Positions 10,078 through 23,943 of a stretch of 64,000 nt of DNA are shown here, in pieces. The DNA is taken from contig CAMVPC010000009.1 of the NCBI GenBank assembly GCA_947169265.1, positions 1 through 64,000 on the forward strand, in the 5' to 3' direction. This DNA is from an uncultured Prevotellaceae bacterium. Lineage in GTDB: Bacteria > Bacteroidota > Bacteroidia > Bacteroidales > Muribaculaceae. The notes under the pieces were generated by a model. That model was given only the letters and a program-made list of their open reading frames with translations, had not been told where the DNA came from and ran no database searches. Position 1 is the stretch's first letter. Every line of letters begins with the position of its first letter. The position numbers and the translations under genes were made by a program.

Positions 10078-12033
10078 TTAAATCATCACTATCACCACGC
10101 CCGTGATGGCGGCCAGCAACAAGGCTCCCAACAGGTAAACGAAGGCGTAGCTCTGCGTGTTGCCACCTTGCACACGGCGAATGGCGAACGAAGCGTTGCC
10201 CGTGAGGTCGGCCAACTTGTTGAAGAAGCCATCAATAAAGATGCGGTCAAACCAAGCGATGGGCTTGCAGATACCTTGGAAAATAATCTTGTGGGTGATG
10301 AACTGGTAAAGCTCGTCCATGTAGAAACGGCGATAGGCAGCCGTCCACAAGCCGCTCATCGCGTTCTTCATGCGCTCGGGCTTGGGATTTTCCTTAAAGT
10401 AGAGCCATGTGGCCAGGGCGATGCCCACCAGAGCGATACCCACGCTGGTACCGGCCACAGTCCAGTTGATGTGGGTTTCGAGCGGCGCGCCGTTATAAGT
10501 CACGAACTTGCCGAAGGGCACAAATCCGGCCACACACGAAATCGTCGCGAGGATAATGAGCGGGAGCGTCATCGTCCAGGGCTGGTCGGCGGGCTCGTGC
10601 TCGGTGTGCACCTCGTGTTTCTTCCAAAAGAAGATAAGGTAATAGATGCGGAACATGTAGAATGCCGTCATGCCGGCCACCATGCTCATCCACAAGCCCC
10701 AGCCCAGGCCACGCTCGTAGCAGGCCACAAGTATCTCGTCCTTGCTGAAGAAGCCGGCAAAGGGTGGGATGCCCGCGATGGCAAGGCAACCGATAAGGAA
10801 CGCGATTGACGTGATGGGCATGTATTTGTGCAAGCCATGCATCTGGTCGTTCTCATTACTGTGAACCGCGTGAATAATAGCGCCGGCACACAGGAAGAGC
10901 AACGCCTTGAACATGGCGTGGGTGAACAGGTGGAACATCGAGGCCATGTAGCCCAGGCCGGCCTCATGGCCGCCCAGCAACTTACCGCCGTCGGCGCTCA
11001 CGGCCAGTGACGTCATCATGAAGGCTATTTGAGAGATGGTCGAGAACGCCAGCGCGCGCTTGATATCGCTCTGCACACACGCCACGGCAGCCGCATAGAA
11101 CGCGGTGAACGCGCCCACCACAGCCACCACATTCATGGCCATGGGCACCAGCACATAAAGCGGGAACATGCGGGCAATCAGGAACACACCGGCCACCACC
11201 ATCGTGGCGGCGTGAATGAGGGCCGACACGGGCGTGGGGCCTTCCATTGCGTCGGGCAACCAAATGTGCAACGGGTACATGGCACTCTTACCGGCACCGC
11301 CGATAAAGATGAACACCAGCGCCCAGCCCACGGCGGGAATGCCCATGAAATTGAGACCGTCCATCGTGCCAACGGCTTTTTGCGAAGCATCCATGTTGCC
11401 CAGTCCCACCAGCGCGTCGAAGTCGAATGTGCCGGTCGAGAACGTGAGAATCATGATGCCCAGCAGGAAGAACAAGTCGGCCAGACGCGTCACAATGAAC
11501 GCCTTCTTGTTGGCATGGTTAGCCGCCGGCAAGCTATAGTAGAAGCCGATGAGCAAATAGGACGAGAGTCCCACCATCTCAAAGAAGATGAACATTTGGA
11601 AAATATTGGTGGCCACCACCAGACCCAGCATCGAGAAGGTGAACAACGCCAGGAACGAATAGTAGCGCTGGAAACCCTTCTCGGCATGGCCGTGATGGTC
11701 ACACATGTAGCCCAAGCTGTAGAGATGGACCATGAGCGAAACGGTGGAAATCACCACCAGCATCATGGCCGAAATGGGATCGATGAGCACGCCCATGCGG
11801 GCCACAAGCCTGGGCGTGAAGTTTAGCCAATCGACATTGGCGATGATTTGCTCGTGCTGTGGATGGTTTACGAAATAGTCGATAGCCACCCAGTAGGCCA
11901 GCACGGTGGTGACAAGCATGCCCGCCACGCCCAGCACGCCCGCCGTCTTGCGGGGCATTTTCACTCCTGCGAGTCCCAAGAAGAGGAACATGACGAAAGG
12001 CAGGACGAGCACTAATACTGTATTGGTAATCAT
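10078..12033 (-). CDS. nuoL: NADH-quinone oxidoreductase subunit L
   Basis: 651 aa; YPLHIWLPDAMEGPTPVSALIHAATMVVAGVFLIARM. Confidence 0.95.
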   Translation of the reverse strand: MITNTVLVLVLPFVMFLFLGLAGVKMPRKTAGVLGVAGMLVTTVLAYWVAIDYFVNHPQHEQIIANVDWLNFTPRLVARMGVLIDPISAMMLVVISTVSLMVHLYSLGYMCDHHGHAEKGFQRYYSFLALFTFSMLGLVVATNIFQMFIFFEMVGLSSYLLIGFYYSLPAANHANKKAFIVTRLADLFFLLGIMILTFSTGTFDFDALVGLGNMDASQKAVGTMDGLNFMGIPAVGWALVFIFIGGAGKSAMYPLHIWLPDAMEGPTPVSALIHAATMVVAGVFLIARMFPLYVLVPMAMNVVAVVGAFTAFYAAAVACVQSDIKRALAFSTISQIAFMMTSLAVSADGGKLLGGHEAGLGYMASMFHLFTHAMFKALLFLCAGAIIHAVHSNENDQMHGLHKYMPITSIAFLIGCLAIAGIPPFAGFFSKDEILVACYERGLGWGLWMSMVAGMTAFYMFRIYYLIFFWKKHEVHTEHEPADQPWTMTLPLIILATISCVAGFVPFGKFVTYNGAPLETHINWTVAGTSVGIALVGIALATWLYFKENPKPERMKNAMSGLWTAAYRRFYMDELYQFITHKIIFQGICKPIAWFDRIFIDGFFNKLADLTGNASFAIRRVQGGNTQSYAFVYLLGALLLAAITGVVIVMI

Positions 12034-12081
12034 AATGCTTAAGTTGGTAATGTCGTGATGAGTTACCGCACAGGGCGCGGA

Positions 12082-12393
12082 TTAGAATTTGAGTTTATTG
12101 ATTTGGTTGATATCCACGTTCTTGGCAATGCGGTACACATTGATGATGATGGCGATGGCCACAGCGGTTTCGGCCGCGGCGATGGCGATGGCAAAGAGCG
12201 AGAACAACATGCCCTCATGGTTACCGGAATAGAGAAAACGGTTGAATAGGGCAAAATTGATGTCCACAGCGTTAAGCATAAGCTCGAGCGAGATGAGCAT
12301 CGCAATCATGTTTTTGCGTGTCAAGAAACCATAAATTCCGCAGCCAAACATGATTAAACTGGGAATGAGGTACATGAGTAAAGTGAGTTTCAT
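12082..12393 (-). CDS. nuoK: NADH-quinone oxidoreductase subunit K
   Basis: MKLTLLMYLIPSLIMFGCGIYGFLTRKNMIAMLISLELMLNAVDINFALF; ATG at 12393 preferred over ORF-track start. Confidence 0.95.
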   Translation of the reverse strand: MKLTLLMYLIPSLIMFGCGIYGFLTRKNMIAMLISLELMLNAVDINFALFNRFLYSGNHEGMLFSLFAIAIAAAETAVAIAIIINVYRIAKNVDINQINKLKF

Positions 12394-12415
12394 AAGTCTT
12401 TCCTCCTTCTTGATT

Positions 12416-12931
12416 TTAACGGCGGCGGGCAATCACCACGCCGGCAATAATACATGCGAGCAACAACACACTCAATGCCTCGAAGGGCAACAGGTAGCCA
12501 TCACTGCCGGTGCTGAGCAACGTGGTGCCAATCGTGTCCATGGGCACGTCGGCGCCGCCTTCCAGCGTCTTGAGGCAGAAGCGTCCGAAGCTCAGCAAGG
12601 CAAAGCCACACAAAGCCACACAAGCTACGGCCGCCAGCACTCCTTGCACTTTCTTGTGACTCGTGAGCGCCTCGGCGTCCTTTCCGGGCTTGTGGGTGAG
12701 CAAGATGGCAAAGACAAACAGCACTACTACGCCTCCGGCATAGACCGCGATTTGCGTGGCACCGAGGAACTGGTAGTCCATTTGGAAATACACACCTGCG
12801 GTGGCCAGCAGCGCAAAGAGCAGATAGGTGGCCGCACGCAATATTTTCTTGGTCGTCACCGCCATTATCGAAAAAATGACAATCGACAGGGCGATGATAA
12901 CATACATAATTATATTACCGAGTGATTCCAT
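12416..12931 (-). CDS. nuoJ: NADH-quinone oxidoreductase subunit J
   Basis: 171 aa polytopic; ATQIAVYAGGVVVLFVFAILLT motif; operon context. Confidence 0.93.
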   Translation of the reverse strand: MESLGNIIMYVIIALSIVIFSIMAVTTKKILRAATYLLFALLATAGVYFQMDYQFLGATQIAVYAGGVVVLFVFAILLTHKPGKDAEALTSHKKVQGVLAAVACVALCGFALLSFGRFCLKTLEGGADVPMDTIGTTLLSTGSDGYLLPFEALSVLLLACIIAGVVIARRR

Positions 12932-12940
12932 ATAATTTGC

Positions 12941-13525
12941 TTATTGGTCTTTTTCTTCGTTTTGGTCCTTGGGAGTTTCGACCGCGGCGGGCTTAGCTGC
13001 CTGCGCGGGAGCGGCCTCAGTCGCAGGCTTGGCGGCGGAATCCGCGGCGGGCTTGGGAGCCGGAGCCGGTTTCTCTTTTTCGGGCAGGTAGTTGAGCTGC
13101 TTGACAAGGGCGTCACGCTCAAAGACCGCCTGCTCAAAGTCGTTACTGAACTCGATGGCATGGAAAGGACACGAAGTGACACACAGGTCGCAGAACGTGC
13201 AACTTCCCAGGTCGTACATATACTTGTCGAGTTTCATCTTTTTCTTGCCGTTAGGCATGTCGACCGAGCGTGTGGTGATGGTGATGGTGCCATTGGGGCA
13301 ATTGCGCTCGCAGGTGCGGCACGCGGTGCACTTGTGGTAACCCTCGTCATCGTAGACAAACTGTAGCGTGCCACGAAAGCGGTCGGCAATGTGCAACGTG
13401 GCGCGATTCTCGGGATACTGCTCGGTCACCTTTTTGGTGAAGAGCTCCTTACCGGTGACCTGCATACCCTTGAGCAGGCTGAGTGTCCCTTTGAAAATTG
13501 AAGAGAAATACTCCGTGATATTCAT
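12941..13525 (-). CDS. nuoI: NADH-quinone oxidoreductase subunit I (2x[4Fe-4S]) with Ala/Pro/Lys-rich C-terminal tail
   Basis: CTACRTCERNCPNG and CTFCDLCVTSCPFHAIEF; low-complexity tail PAPAPKPAADSAAKPATEAAPAQAAKPAAVETPKDQNEEKDQ. Confidence 0.93.
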   Translation of the reverse strand: MNITEYFSSIFKGTLSLLKGMQVTGKELFTKKVTEQYPENRATLHIADRFRGTLQFVYDDEGYHKCTACRTCERNCPNGTITITTRSVDMPNGKKKMKLDKYMYDLGSCTFCDLCVTSCPFHAIEFSNDFEQAVFERDALVKQLNYLPEKEKPAPAPKPAADSAAKPATEAAPAQAAKPAAVETPKDQNEEKDQ

Positions 13526-13585
13526 TATTAAGTTTTTTAGCTGTTAGTGCTGTGAATTATCTTGTCATGTCACTACTTGTGGCGG

Positions 13586-14473
13586 TTATCGCTCCACCTG
13601 TCCGCCCAGGATATCGAGCAGCTCGGTGGTGATGCCTTGCTGTCGCAACTTGTTGTACTCAAGGTTGAGTTGCTCGAGCAGGTCGGCGGCGTTGTCGCTC
13701 GCCGTTTGCATGGCCATCACGCGCGAGGCCTGCTCGCTGGCGGCGCTCTCGGTGAAAATATCCTGCATGGTGGCCCGCAGGTGCAACGGCAACACGCTGT
13801 TGAAGATGGTGTTGGCGTCGGGCTCGAAGAGGCAAGGCTCGCACGGGTTTTTCACCGTGGCGGCCGCTTGGCTCAACGCCTCGGGCGAAATGGGCAGCAG
13901 CTGTTCGACGGTGAGCGTCTGGCGACTGGTCGACACATAGTGCATGTAAACGACCTTTACCGCGTCGAGCTCATGGTCGACGAAGCGTTGCCGCAGCGTC
14001 TCGGTGAAGTCGTGAAGCTGCTCGGCGGTGCTGCGCGTGTCGATGGAAGTGTCCTCGACCGTCACGCCCTCACCGGCAAGCTTGGCCACGGCCTTGCGCA
14101 TCTTCTTTCCCACGGGCAGCAACGAGATGTGGAGTTGCTTGCCATGGGCGGCACGCTCCTCATCGACAATGGCGATGAGCCGCTTGAAGATATTGATATT
14201 GAAGGCGCCGCACAGGCCATCATCACTACCCAGGACCACAATGGCCATCCGAGAAAGCTCGCGCACGTCGAGGAGCGGCGAGGCGAATTGCACATCGGTT
14301 TCCAACAGGTGGGCCAGCACGGTGTGCACCATGTTGCGGTAAGGCAATAGTCGCTGCAGCTGAGCGGTGGCCTTGTGCATCTTGGCCGAAGAAATCATCT
14401 TCATGGCGCTGGTGGTCTTTTGAGTAGAGGCCACCGAGCCAATGCGTCCCTTTAACTCGCGAAGTGTTGACAT
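13586..14473 (-). CDS. atpG: ATP synthase F1 subunit gamma
   Basis: MSTLRELKGRIGSVASTQKTTSAMKMISSAKMHKA; C-terminal ITTELLDILGGQ; operon context. Confidence 0.95.
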   Translation of the reverse strand: MSTLRELKGRIGSVASTQKTTSAMKMISSAKMHKATAQLQRLLPYRNMVHTVLAHLLETDVQFASPLLDVRELSRMAIVVLGSDDGLCGAFNINIFKRLIAIVDEERAAHGKQLHISLLPVGKKMRKAVAKLAGEGVTVEDTSIDTRSTAEQLHDFTETLRQRFVDHELDAVKVVYMHYVSTSRQTLTVEQLLPISPEALSQAAATVKNPCEPCLFEPDANTIFNSVLPLHLRATMQDIFTESAASEQASRVMAMQTASDNAADLLEQLNLEYNKLRQQGITTELLDILGGQVER

Positions 14474-14501
14474 AAATTATCTGTACGTTTCGATGACGGG
14501 A

Positions 14502-16079
14502 TTAAGCACTGTATTTACCGGCAATCTCGGCGGCCGCGCTCTTGAGCTTGGCCATTACCTCATCGTCAATTTTACCGGCCGCGAGCACATCGAGCACATC
14601 GGTCTGGTGCTTGGCATGGAGATATTGCAGGAAAAGTTTCTCAAACTCGGGCACACGGTCAATGGGCACCTTCTCGAGCAGTCCGTTCACGCCGCAATAG
14701 ATGATGGCTACCTGGTCTTCGACGGCCACCGGCTCATACTGCGGTTGCACGAGCAGTCGCTCGTTCTTGCGACCGGTGTCGATGGTGCGGGCCGTCACCG
14801 GGTCGATATCGCCACCGAACTTGGTGAACGACTCGAGCTCGCGGAACTGTGCCTGCGCGATCTTGAGCGTACCGGCCACCTTCTTCATGCACTTGATTTG
14901 GGCGTTACCACCCACACGCGACACCGAGATACCCACGTTTACTGCCGGACGAATACCATTGTTGAACAAGGCTGTCTCAAGGTAAATCTGGCCATCGGTA
15001 ATCGAAATCACGTTAGTGGGGATATAGGCGCTCACGTCGCCGGCCTGCGTCTCGATGATGGGAAGCGCGGTGAGCGAGCCACCACCCTTGACGCGGTCGC
15101 GCAACACAGCGGGCAGGTCGTTCATTGCCTCGGCCACCTGCTGGTTGTCGTTAATCTTGGCGGCACGCTCAAGCAAACGGCTGTGCAGGTAAAAGATGTC
15201 GCCCGGATAAGCCTCACGGCCACTGGGGCGCTTGAGGATGAGCGATATTTCGCGGTAAGCCACAGCCTGCTTCGAGAGGTCGTCGTAAACCACCAGGGCG
15301 TCACGACCCGTGTCGCGGAAATACTCGCCGATGGCGGCGCCGGCAAACGGGGCGTAGTAGCGCATCGAGGCCGAATCGGCGGCGGTAGCGGCGATGACCA
15401 CGGTATAAGGCATGGCGCCATATTGGGTGAGTTTATTGACCAGGGCGGCCACAGTCGACGCTTTTTGTCCGATGGCCACATAGATGCAATACACCGGCTT
15501 GCCGGCCTCATAGCCCGCCTTCTGGTTAATGATGGTATCGACAGCGATGGCCGTCTTACCGATTTGGCGGTCGCCAATAATAAGCTCACGCTGGCCACGG
15601 CCGATGGGAATCATCGAGTCGATGGCTTTCAAGCCCGTTTGCAACGGCTGGTTCACAGGCTGGCGGAAGATAACGCCAGGAGCCTTTCGTTCCAGGGGCA
15701 GCCTCACCAGCTCGCCCTCGATGGGTCCACGTCCGTCCACGGGTTCTCCCAGAACGTTGATAACGCGTCCCAGCAGGCCTTCACCCACGGGAATTGAGGC
15801 AATTTCACCGGTGCGGCGCACCTTCATTCCCTCGGCCACACTGTCGACCTTATCCATGAGGATAACGCCCACATTGCTTTCCTCGAGGTTCATGGCCACG
15901 CCGGTAACGCCATTCTCAAACTCAACGAGTTCGTTGGCCTCCACGTTGTCGAGGCCATATACATGCGCCACGCCGTCGCCCACCTCCAGCACGGTGCCCA
16001 CTTCTTCGAAGGCCACCGTCTGCCGGATATTGCTGAGCTGTTGTTTCAGTATGTCGGATATTTCACTTGGGTTAATCAT
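14502..16079 (-). CDS. atpA: ATP synthase F1 subunit alpha
   Basis: [19 protein letters not shown] Walker A; typical AtpA sequence throughout. Confidence 0.98.
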   Translation of the reverse strand: MINPSEISDILKQQLSNIRQTVAFEEVGTVLEVGDGVAHVYGLDNVEANELVEFENGVTGVAMNLEESNVGVILMDKVDSVAEGMKVRRTGEIASIPVGEGLLGRVINVLGEPVDGRGPIEGELVRLPLERKAPGVIFRQPVNQPLQTGLKAIDSMIPIGRGQRELIIGDRQIGKTAIAVDTIINQKAGYEAGKPVYCIYVAIGQKASTVAALVNKLTQYGAMPYTVVIAATAADSASMRYYAPFAGAAIGEYFRDTGRDALVVYDDLSKQAVAYREISLILKRPSGREAYPGDIFYLHSRLLERAAKINDNQQVAEAMNDLPAVLRDRVKGGGSLTALPIIETQAGDVSAYIPTNVISITDGQIYLETALFNNGIRPAVNVGISVSRVGGNAQIKCMKKVAGTLKIAQAQFRELESFTKFGGDIDPVTARTIDTGRKNERLLVQPQYEPVAVEDQVAIIYCGVNGLLEKVPIDRVPEFEKLFLQYLHAKHQTDVLDVLAAGKIDDEVMAKLKSAAAEIAGKYSA

Positions 16080-16088
16080 CTCACTATA

Positions 16089-16628
16089 TTAACTTAGGAG
16101 TTTTAATCGCAATTTATCAATTTGGGTTTTCACCGAGGCGTCAAGTTCCTTGTCGTCGATATTGACCACAAAGCCGCCAATGAGCGCGGGGTTGACCGCG
16201 GTGCTAAGCTCCAGTTTTTTGTCGCCAAGCTTGTGCGAGACCATGGCCACAATCTTGTCGACCTCGTCCCGGGACATGGCGGCAGCCGTGACCACCTCGA
16301 CACGCGCGATGCCGTATTGCTCACGGTAGAGCTTGAGGAACGACCGTGCGATGGGGCGCAGGAAGTCCTCACGCTTTTTTTCCACCACCAGGCGCATGAA
16401 CCGTGCCGTTGAGCCATTCTCGGGCGCTTGGGCGGCGCTACGCAAGAGCGACATCTTCTCGTCAAGCGGCAGGAAAGGGTTCCCCACAGCCTTTTTGAGC
16501 TGTGAGGCGGCCTGGAAACTTTGGTCCAAGGCTTTCATTTCGCCGTAGACTTGCTGTTCGTCGCCATTCTCGAGTGCGAGCTTAAAGAGTGCGCGCGCAT
16601 ACCGGTTAGGAATCAGTCCGTCATTCAT
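16089..16628 (-). CDS. atpH: ATP synthase F1 subunit delta
   Basis: NRYARALFKLALENG...; C-terminal VNPALIGGFVVNIDDKELDASVKTQIDKL. Confidence 0.93.
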   Translation of the reverse strand: MNDGLIPNRYARALFKLALENGDEQQVYGEMKALDQSFQAASQLKKAVGNPFLPLDEKMSLLRSAAQAPENGSTARFMRLVVEKKREDFLRPIARSFLKLYREQYGIARVEVVTAAAMSRDEVDKIVAMVSHKLGDKKLELSTAVNPALIGGFVVNIDDKELDASVKTQIDKLRLKLLS

Positions 16629-16643
16629 CGGGTCAAAGGCTTA

Positions 16644-17141
16644 TCAGTTATAATTCTCCACCTCGTTGAGCAACTTGTCGACGAGCTCGCGCTGAGCCTT
16701 GTCGTCGCTCATGCGCTCGCGCACCACCTGTTCGGCGATTTGCAGCGCGTAAGCTCCCACTTCGCGGCGCAGCTGGTGCTCGCTCTCCTTGCGGGATTGC
16801 TCAATGGAAACCTGCGCGGCCTCGGTAACCTTGCGGGCCTCGACGGCGGCTTGCTCCTTGGCCTCCTCGATGATTTGTGTCTTCATCTTGGCGGCGTCGC
16901 GCAATATGTCGGCCTGTTGTTTCTGGGCTTCGGCCACGAGCTTGTCGGCCTCGGCGCGCGCGTTGTCGAGTTTCGACTTCGCCTCCTGCGCATAGGCCAC
17001 CCCCTTATCGATCAAGTCGGCACGGTCTTCCATGCTCTTGATGATAACGGGCCAGGCATACTTGGCGAGGATGAAATAGAGTAGCGCGAAAGCCACAAAC
17101 ATCCAAAACACCAGGCCAAATTCAGGCTGAAATAGTTCCAT
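16644..17141 (-). CDS. atpF: ATP synthase Fo subunit b
   Basis: N-terminal TM followed by charged helix; LIDKGVAYAQEAKSKLDNARAEADKLVAEAQKQ. Confidence 0.93.
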   Translation of the reverse strand: MELFQPEFGLVFWMFVAFALLYFILAKYAWPVIIKSMEDRADLIDKGVAYAQEAKSKLDNARAEADKLVAEAQKQQADILRDAAKMKTQIIEEAKEQAAVEARKVTEAAQVSIEQSRKESEHQLRREVGAYALQIAEQVVRERMSDDKAQRELVDKLLNEVENYN

Positions 17142-17195
17142 TTAATTACTCTCAGTTGATTGTGTGAATAATGTAAAAGGGCTGTGACGCTTTGA

Positions 17196-17492
<297 letters not shown>

Positions 17493-17539
17493 TTACTTTT
17501 TTTAATGTTTATATTTTTTTGTTATTTATTTCTCTAAAA

Positions 17540-18625
17540 TCAGGCTTGAGCGGCCTCCTCGTGCTTTTCGTCGTGCAGATGGGCCATGTTGATGAAGATG
17601 GTGCTCAGCAGGGTGAACACATAAGCCTGGATAAAACTGATTAACGTGTCGAGCACGAGCATGAAAAGGGCCAATGCCACACTCACCACCGAGGTGCCTA
17701 TGCCCACACCCAGCGAGAACTTCTCGGTGAAGATGAACGTGAGCAGGATGAGCACAATCACCACCATGTGGCCGCCGAGCATGTTGGCAAAAAGACGAAC
17801 CATCAGGGCCAGCGGCTTGGTGAAAATACCCAGGAATTCGATGATGGGCATCATGGGCACCGGGCACTTAAGCGCCACGGGCACATCGGGCCAAAAGATA
17901 TCTTTCCAATAATGCTTGGTACCCGTGAGGTTCGTGATAAGGAACGTGCACAGAGCCAGCACCATGGTCACGGCGAGGTTGCCGGTGAGGTTGGCGCCAC
18001 CGGGGAAGATGACGATAAGGCCCAGCAGGTTCATCGTGAGGATAAAGAAGAAAGCCGTCAATAGATAAGGAGCGTACTTCTTAGCCTCGCGTCCCATGAT
18101 GGGGCGAATAGTGTCGGTGTACACAAAGTCGACAATCAGCTCGAGGAACGCCGTGCCCTTGCGGGGCGCTTTCATGCCGTGGCGGCGATACCAGTTTCTC
18201 ACGCTGAACATCATCAGCACCACCAACAGGGCCGCAATCAGGATGCCGGCCACATTCTTGGTGATGGAGAAGTCCCACGGACGGTATCCGTCGGGCGTTC
18301 CGTCGTCTTGCACCACTTTGCCCTTGTGAGCGCCCTCAACGGCGATGCGGAAACCCTCATAGGTTTCCCCGCCGGTGACGCGGCTCGACAGGAAGGCGTG
18401 CCAAGCGCCATCGTTACCGCGCACGATGATGGGCAACGGAATGCGCCGACTGTGGTTGAAAGGCACCTCCCAGCCGTAGGCGTCGCCCAAGTGCTCAAAG
18501 ATAATCTCTTTGGCGTTCACCTCGTGGCTTGCCTCGCCCTTGTGGTGCTTGGCATTCTCGATGAATCCCCAAGCCATGAGAGCGGCAATGAGCAGGACGA
18601 CTATCGTTGTAACAACTTTTTTCAT
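17540..18625 (-). CDS. atpB: ATP synthase Fo subunit a with long N-terminal non-membrane extension
   Basis: 361 aa; IEFLGIFTKPLALMVRLFANMLGGHMVV. Confidence 0.95.
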   Translation of the reverse strand: MKKVVTTIVVLLIAALMAWGFIENAKHHKGEASHEVNAKEIIFEHLGDAYGWEVPFNHSRRIPLPIIVRGNDGAWHAFLSSRVTGGETYEGFRIAVEGAHKGKVVQDDGTPDGYRPWDFSITKNVAGILIAALLVVLMMFSVRNWYRRHGMKAPRKGTAFLELIVDFVYTDTIRPIMGREAKKYAPYLLTAFFFILTMNLLGLIVIFPGGANLTGNLAVTMVLALCTFLITNLTGTKHYWKDIFWPDVPVALKCPVPMMPIIEFLGIFTKPLALMVRLFANMLGGHMVVIVLILLTFIFTEKFSLGVGIGTSVVSVALALFMLVLDTLISFIQAYVFTLLSTIFINMAHLHDEKHEEAAQA

Positions 18626-18655
18626 GCGTTGTAAAAAAGGGTTATCTCATTGGTT

Positions 18656-18889
18656 TCAATACAGGCACACGTTCACCACATTATTCTTCACGTCGGCCAC
18701 GCCGCCGTCGATTTTACGCTCCACGAGCTCGTCACCCTGACGATAGCTCATCGTGCCTGGCACGAGAGCGGCCAGTAGCGCGGCATGGTTTTGGAGCACT
18801 TGGAACGACCCGAGAGCGCCGGGCAACGTCACTTGTTCCACGTCACCTTCAAACTCGATTTTTTCGGCCGAAATGATTTTGAGTGTCAT
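18656..18889 (-). CDS. atpC: ATP synthase F1 subunit epsilon (short, ~77 aa)
   Basis: MTLKIISAEKIEFEGDVEQVTLPGALGSFQVLQNHAALLAALVPG. Confidence 0.92.
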   Translation of the reverse strand: MTLKIISAEKIEFEGDVEQVTLPGALGSFQVLQNHAALLAALVPGTMSYRQGDELVERKIDGGVADVKNNVVNVCLY

Positions 18890-18925
18890 GCGTTCTTGTT
18901 TATTGAATGAAAAGTGAACCGTTTA

Positions 18926-21572
<2,647 letters not shown>

Positions 21573-21621
21573 AATATATCTCGTCAATTAAATTATCGCT
21601 TTCGTTTTTGAGAATCTCAGC

Positions 21622-23271
21622 TTACCGGTCGATGTCGGGAATCACATAGTCAATCGAGGCCGTGATCGTAATCAGGTCGGCAATCAAGTTATCCTTGCAC
21701 GTGAGGTCCACGATACCCACAAGGTTGAAGCACGGGCTCTGGAAGTGAAGGCGGTAAGGCTTTTGGAAAGGCTTGCCCTCGCCATCGCTCTCCAGGTACA
21801 CCCCGAAGGCGCCACGGCTGGCCTCCACCTGCTGATACCAGTGACCGGCAGGCAATTTGATAATCTTGGGCACCTTGGGGGCGATGTATTCGTTGCCCTC
21901 CTCGGCCTCCAGCATGTCGCAGCACTGACGCAGGATTTTGATACTCTCTTCCATCTCGCGCATGCGCACCATGTAGCGCGACATGCTGTCACCACCTTGC
22001 TCGAGAATCTCGTCGAAGTCCACCTCATTATATAAGGAGTAGGGGTGAGTCTTGCGCACATCGCAATGCACGCCGCTGGCACGTCCGCTGGGGCCGGTGA
22101 TGGCATAAGAGAGCGCGTCGTCCTGTTTGAGGATGCCCACGCCTGTCATGCGGTTCACGGCTATCACGTTGCCGGTGAACAGCTTGTGGTACTCTTTGAG
22201 CCCCTTCTCAATTTTGTCGCAGGCATGGCGCACGTCGGCCACAAAGTCGGGGTGCACATCGGCCACGACGCCACCGATGGTCATGTAGCTCATCGACATG
22301 CGGGCACCGCACGTCTTGTCGAAGATGTCGTAGATGAGCTCACGCTCGCGGAAACCGTAGAAGAACGCCGTAGTCGCGCCCTGGTCCATGGTGAGGCAGC
22401 CGTAGCTGAGCAGGTGGCTCGAAAGGCGCATCAGCTCGTCCATCATCATGCGGATTAGTTCGGCGCGGTGGGGCACCTCGAGGCCCAGCGCCTTCTCGAT
22501 GCACAGGCACAGGCAGTGGCGATTGATGTGAGCCGACATATAGTCCATGCGCTCGGTGTAGAGCAACGTTTGGGGATAAGTCAAGTCCTCACACATCTTT
22601 TCGATGCCGCGGTGGATGTATCCCGACACGACGTCGACTTTCTTCACCAGCTCGCCCTCGATCGAGGCGCGGTAGCGCATCACGCCGTGGGTCGACGGGT
22701 GTTGCGGCCCCACATTGATGACATACTCGTCATCGTCGAACACTTTCTTGTCAACGCGCGTGACGTTGCCTTGCTCGTCCTCGACGAGCGTGTAGGTGTC
22801 GTCCTCGTTCACCTCATCATCGAGGCGCAGCGGGTTGAGCTCGGGCGAGGCGTCGTAGTCCTTGCGCAACGGGTGACCGACCCAGTCGTTGCGCAGGAAG
22901 AAGCGGCGCATGTCGGGGTGGTTGATGAACTCGATGCCAAAGAAATCGTAGACCTCGCGCTCCTGGTAATTGGCCACGGCCCAAATATCGCTCACCGTGT
23001 GAAGACGCGGTTGCTCGCGGTCGGCGGTAGCGACGCGCACGTGGATAATCTCCTGCGTGGTGCTGTTAGTGAGGTAGTACATGCATCCCAGCTCGTCCTT
23101 CCAGTCGACACCCACGAGGGCGGTGAGGTAGTCAAAGCCGAGTTCGCCCTTGAGGGCCACGGCCAGCGCGTGCCATTGCGCGTCGGGGACCTTCACCAGC
23201 AGAAACTCGCCATCGGTGTCGAATTGCGCCGCGGGACACAGGTTGCTTATTTGTTCTTGTATTGTTGCCAT
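21622..23271 (-). CDS. nuoCD: Fused NADH-quinone oxidoreductase subunits C and D
   Basis: NuoC part (YQEREVYDFFGIEF...DWVGHPLRKDY) fused to NuoD part (VINVGPQHPSTHGVMRYRASIEGE...GYIHRGIEKMCE). Confidence 0.95.
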   Translation of the reverse strand: MATIQEQISNLCPAAQFDTDGEFLLVKVPDAQWHALAVALKGELGFDYLTALVGVDWKDELGCMYYLTNSTTQEIIHVRVATADREQPRLHTVSDIWAVANYQEREVYDFFGIEFINHPDMRRFFLRNDWVGHPLRKDYDASPELNPLRLDDEVNEDDTYTLVEDEQGNVTRVDKKVFDDDEYVINVGPQHPSTHGVMRYRASIEGELVKKVDVVSGYIHRGIEKMCEDLTYPQTLLYTERMDYMSAHINRHCLCLCIEKALGLEVPHRAELIRMMMDELMRLSSHLLSYGCLTMDQGATTAFFYGFRERELIYDIFDKTCGARMSMSYMTIGGVVADVHPDFVADVRHACDKIEKGLKEYHKLFTGNVIAVNRMTGVGILKQDDALSYAITGPSGRASGVHCDVRKTHPYSLYNEVDFDEILEQGGDSMSRYMVRMREMEESIKILRQCCDMLEAEEGNEYIAPKVPKIIKLPAGHWYQQVEASRGAFGVYLESDGEGKPFQKPYRLHFQSPCFNLVGIVDLTCKDNLIADLITITASIDYVIPDIDR

Positions 23272-23301
23272 AAAGTGGATTGTTAATTATCAAGACGAAG
23301 G

Positions 23302-23943
23302 TTACTGCTCGTTTTTGTCGGCCTCGACGGCTTGGGTAGCCTCGGCCGGCTGCGCGGTGAGCTCCTTGAAAAACTCGTTGCGTTTCTCCTTGCGGTTGAC
23401 GCCGCCAAAGAACTTCTGCACCTTGATTTTGCGTTGCAGCTGCATCAGGCCGTAGAACATGGCTTCGGGGCGCGGCGGACATCCGGGCACATACACGTCG
23501 ACCGGGATAATCTCGTCGATACCCTTCACCACACAGTAGCTGTTCTTGAACGGGCCGCCGCTCACGGTGCAACCGCCACAAGCAATCACATACTTGGGTT
23601 CGGCCATTTGCTCATACAGGCGCTTGAGCACCGGCGCCATGCGATAGGTGATGGTGCCCTGGCACATGATATAGTCGGCCTGGCGGGGGCTGTTGCGGGC
23701 CACCTCAAAGCCGAAGCGGGCCATATCGTATCGGGCCGCGCCCAGGCACATAAACTCGATGGCGCAGCAGCTCGTGCCGAAGCAGAACGGCCACAGCGAG
23801 TTGCTTATACCCCAGTTGATGAGCTGGTCGAGCTTGCCCACTACCACGTTGGTGCCACCGGCACGCAACTGTTCCACGAGGTTGTCGATATATTCGTTGT
23901 TCTTGAAGTCCTCGTGCTTCATGCTTTTGATTTTCACTTCCAT
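23302..23943 (-). CDS. nuoB: NADH-quinone oxidoreductase subunit B
   Basis: FGTSCCAIEFM, ACGGCTVSGGPF, VYVPGCPPRPEA cluster-binding motifs; ATG at 23943 overlaps nuoA end. Confidence 0.95.
   Translation of the reverse strand: MEVKIKSMKHEDFKNNEYIDNLVEQLRAGGTNVVVGKLDQLINWGISNSLWPFCFGTSCCAIEFMCLGAARYDMARFGFEVARNSPRQADYIMCQGTITYRMAPVLKRLYEQMAEPKYVIACGGCTVSGGPFKNSYCVVKGIDEIIPVDVYVPGCPPRPEAMFYGLMQLQRKIKVQKFFGGVNRKEKRNEFFKELTAQPAEATQAVEADKNEQ

Noticed and set aside
8480-10081. 533-aa plus-strand ORF over nuoM, and similar plus-strand ORFs over nuoL, nuoN and atpA/atpD
   Set aside because: His/Glu/Arg-rich shadow ORFs opposite conserved respiratory genes; the minus-strand frames are clearly the genes.
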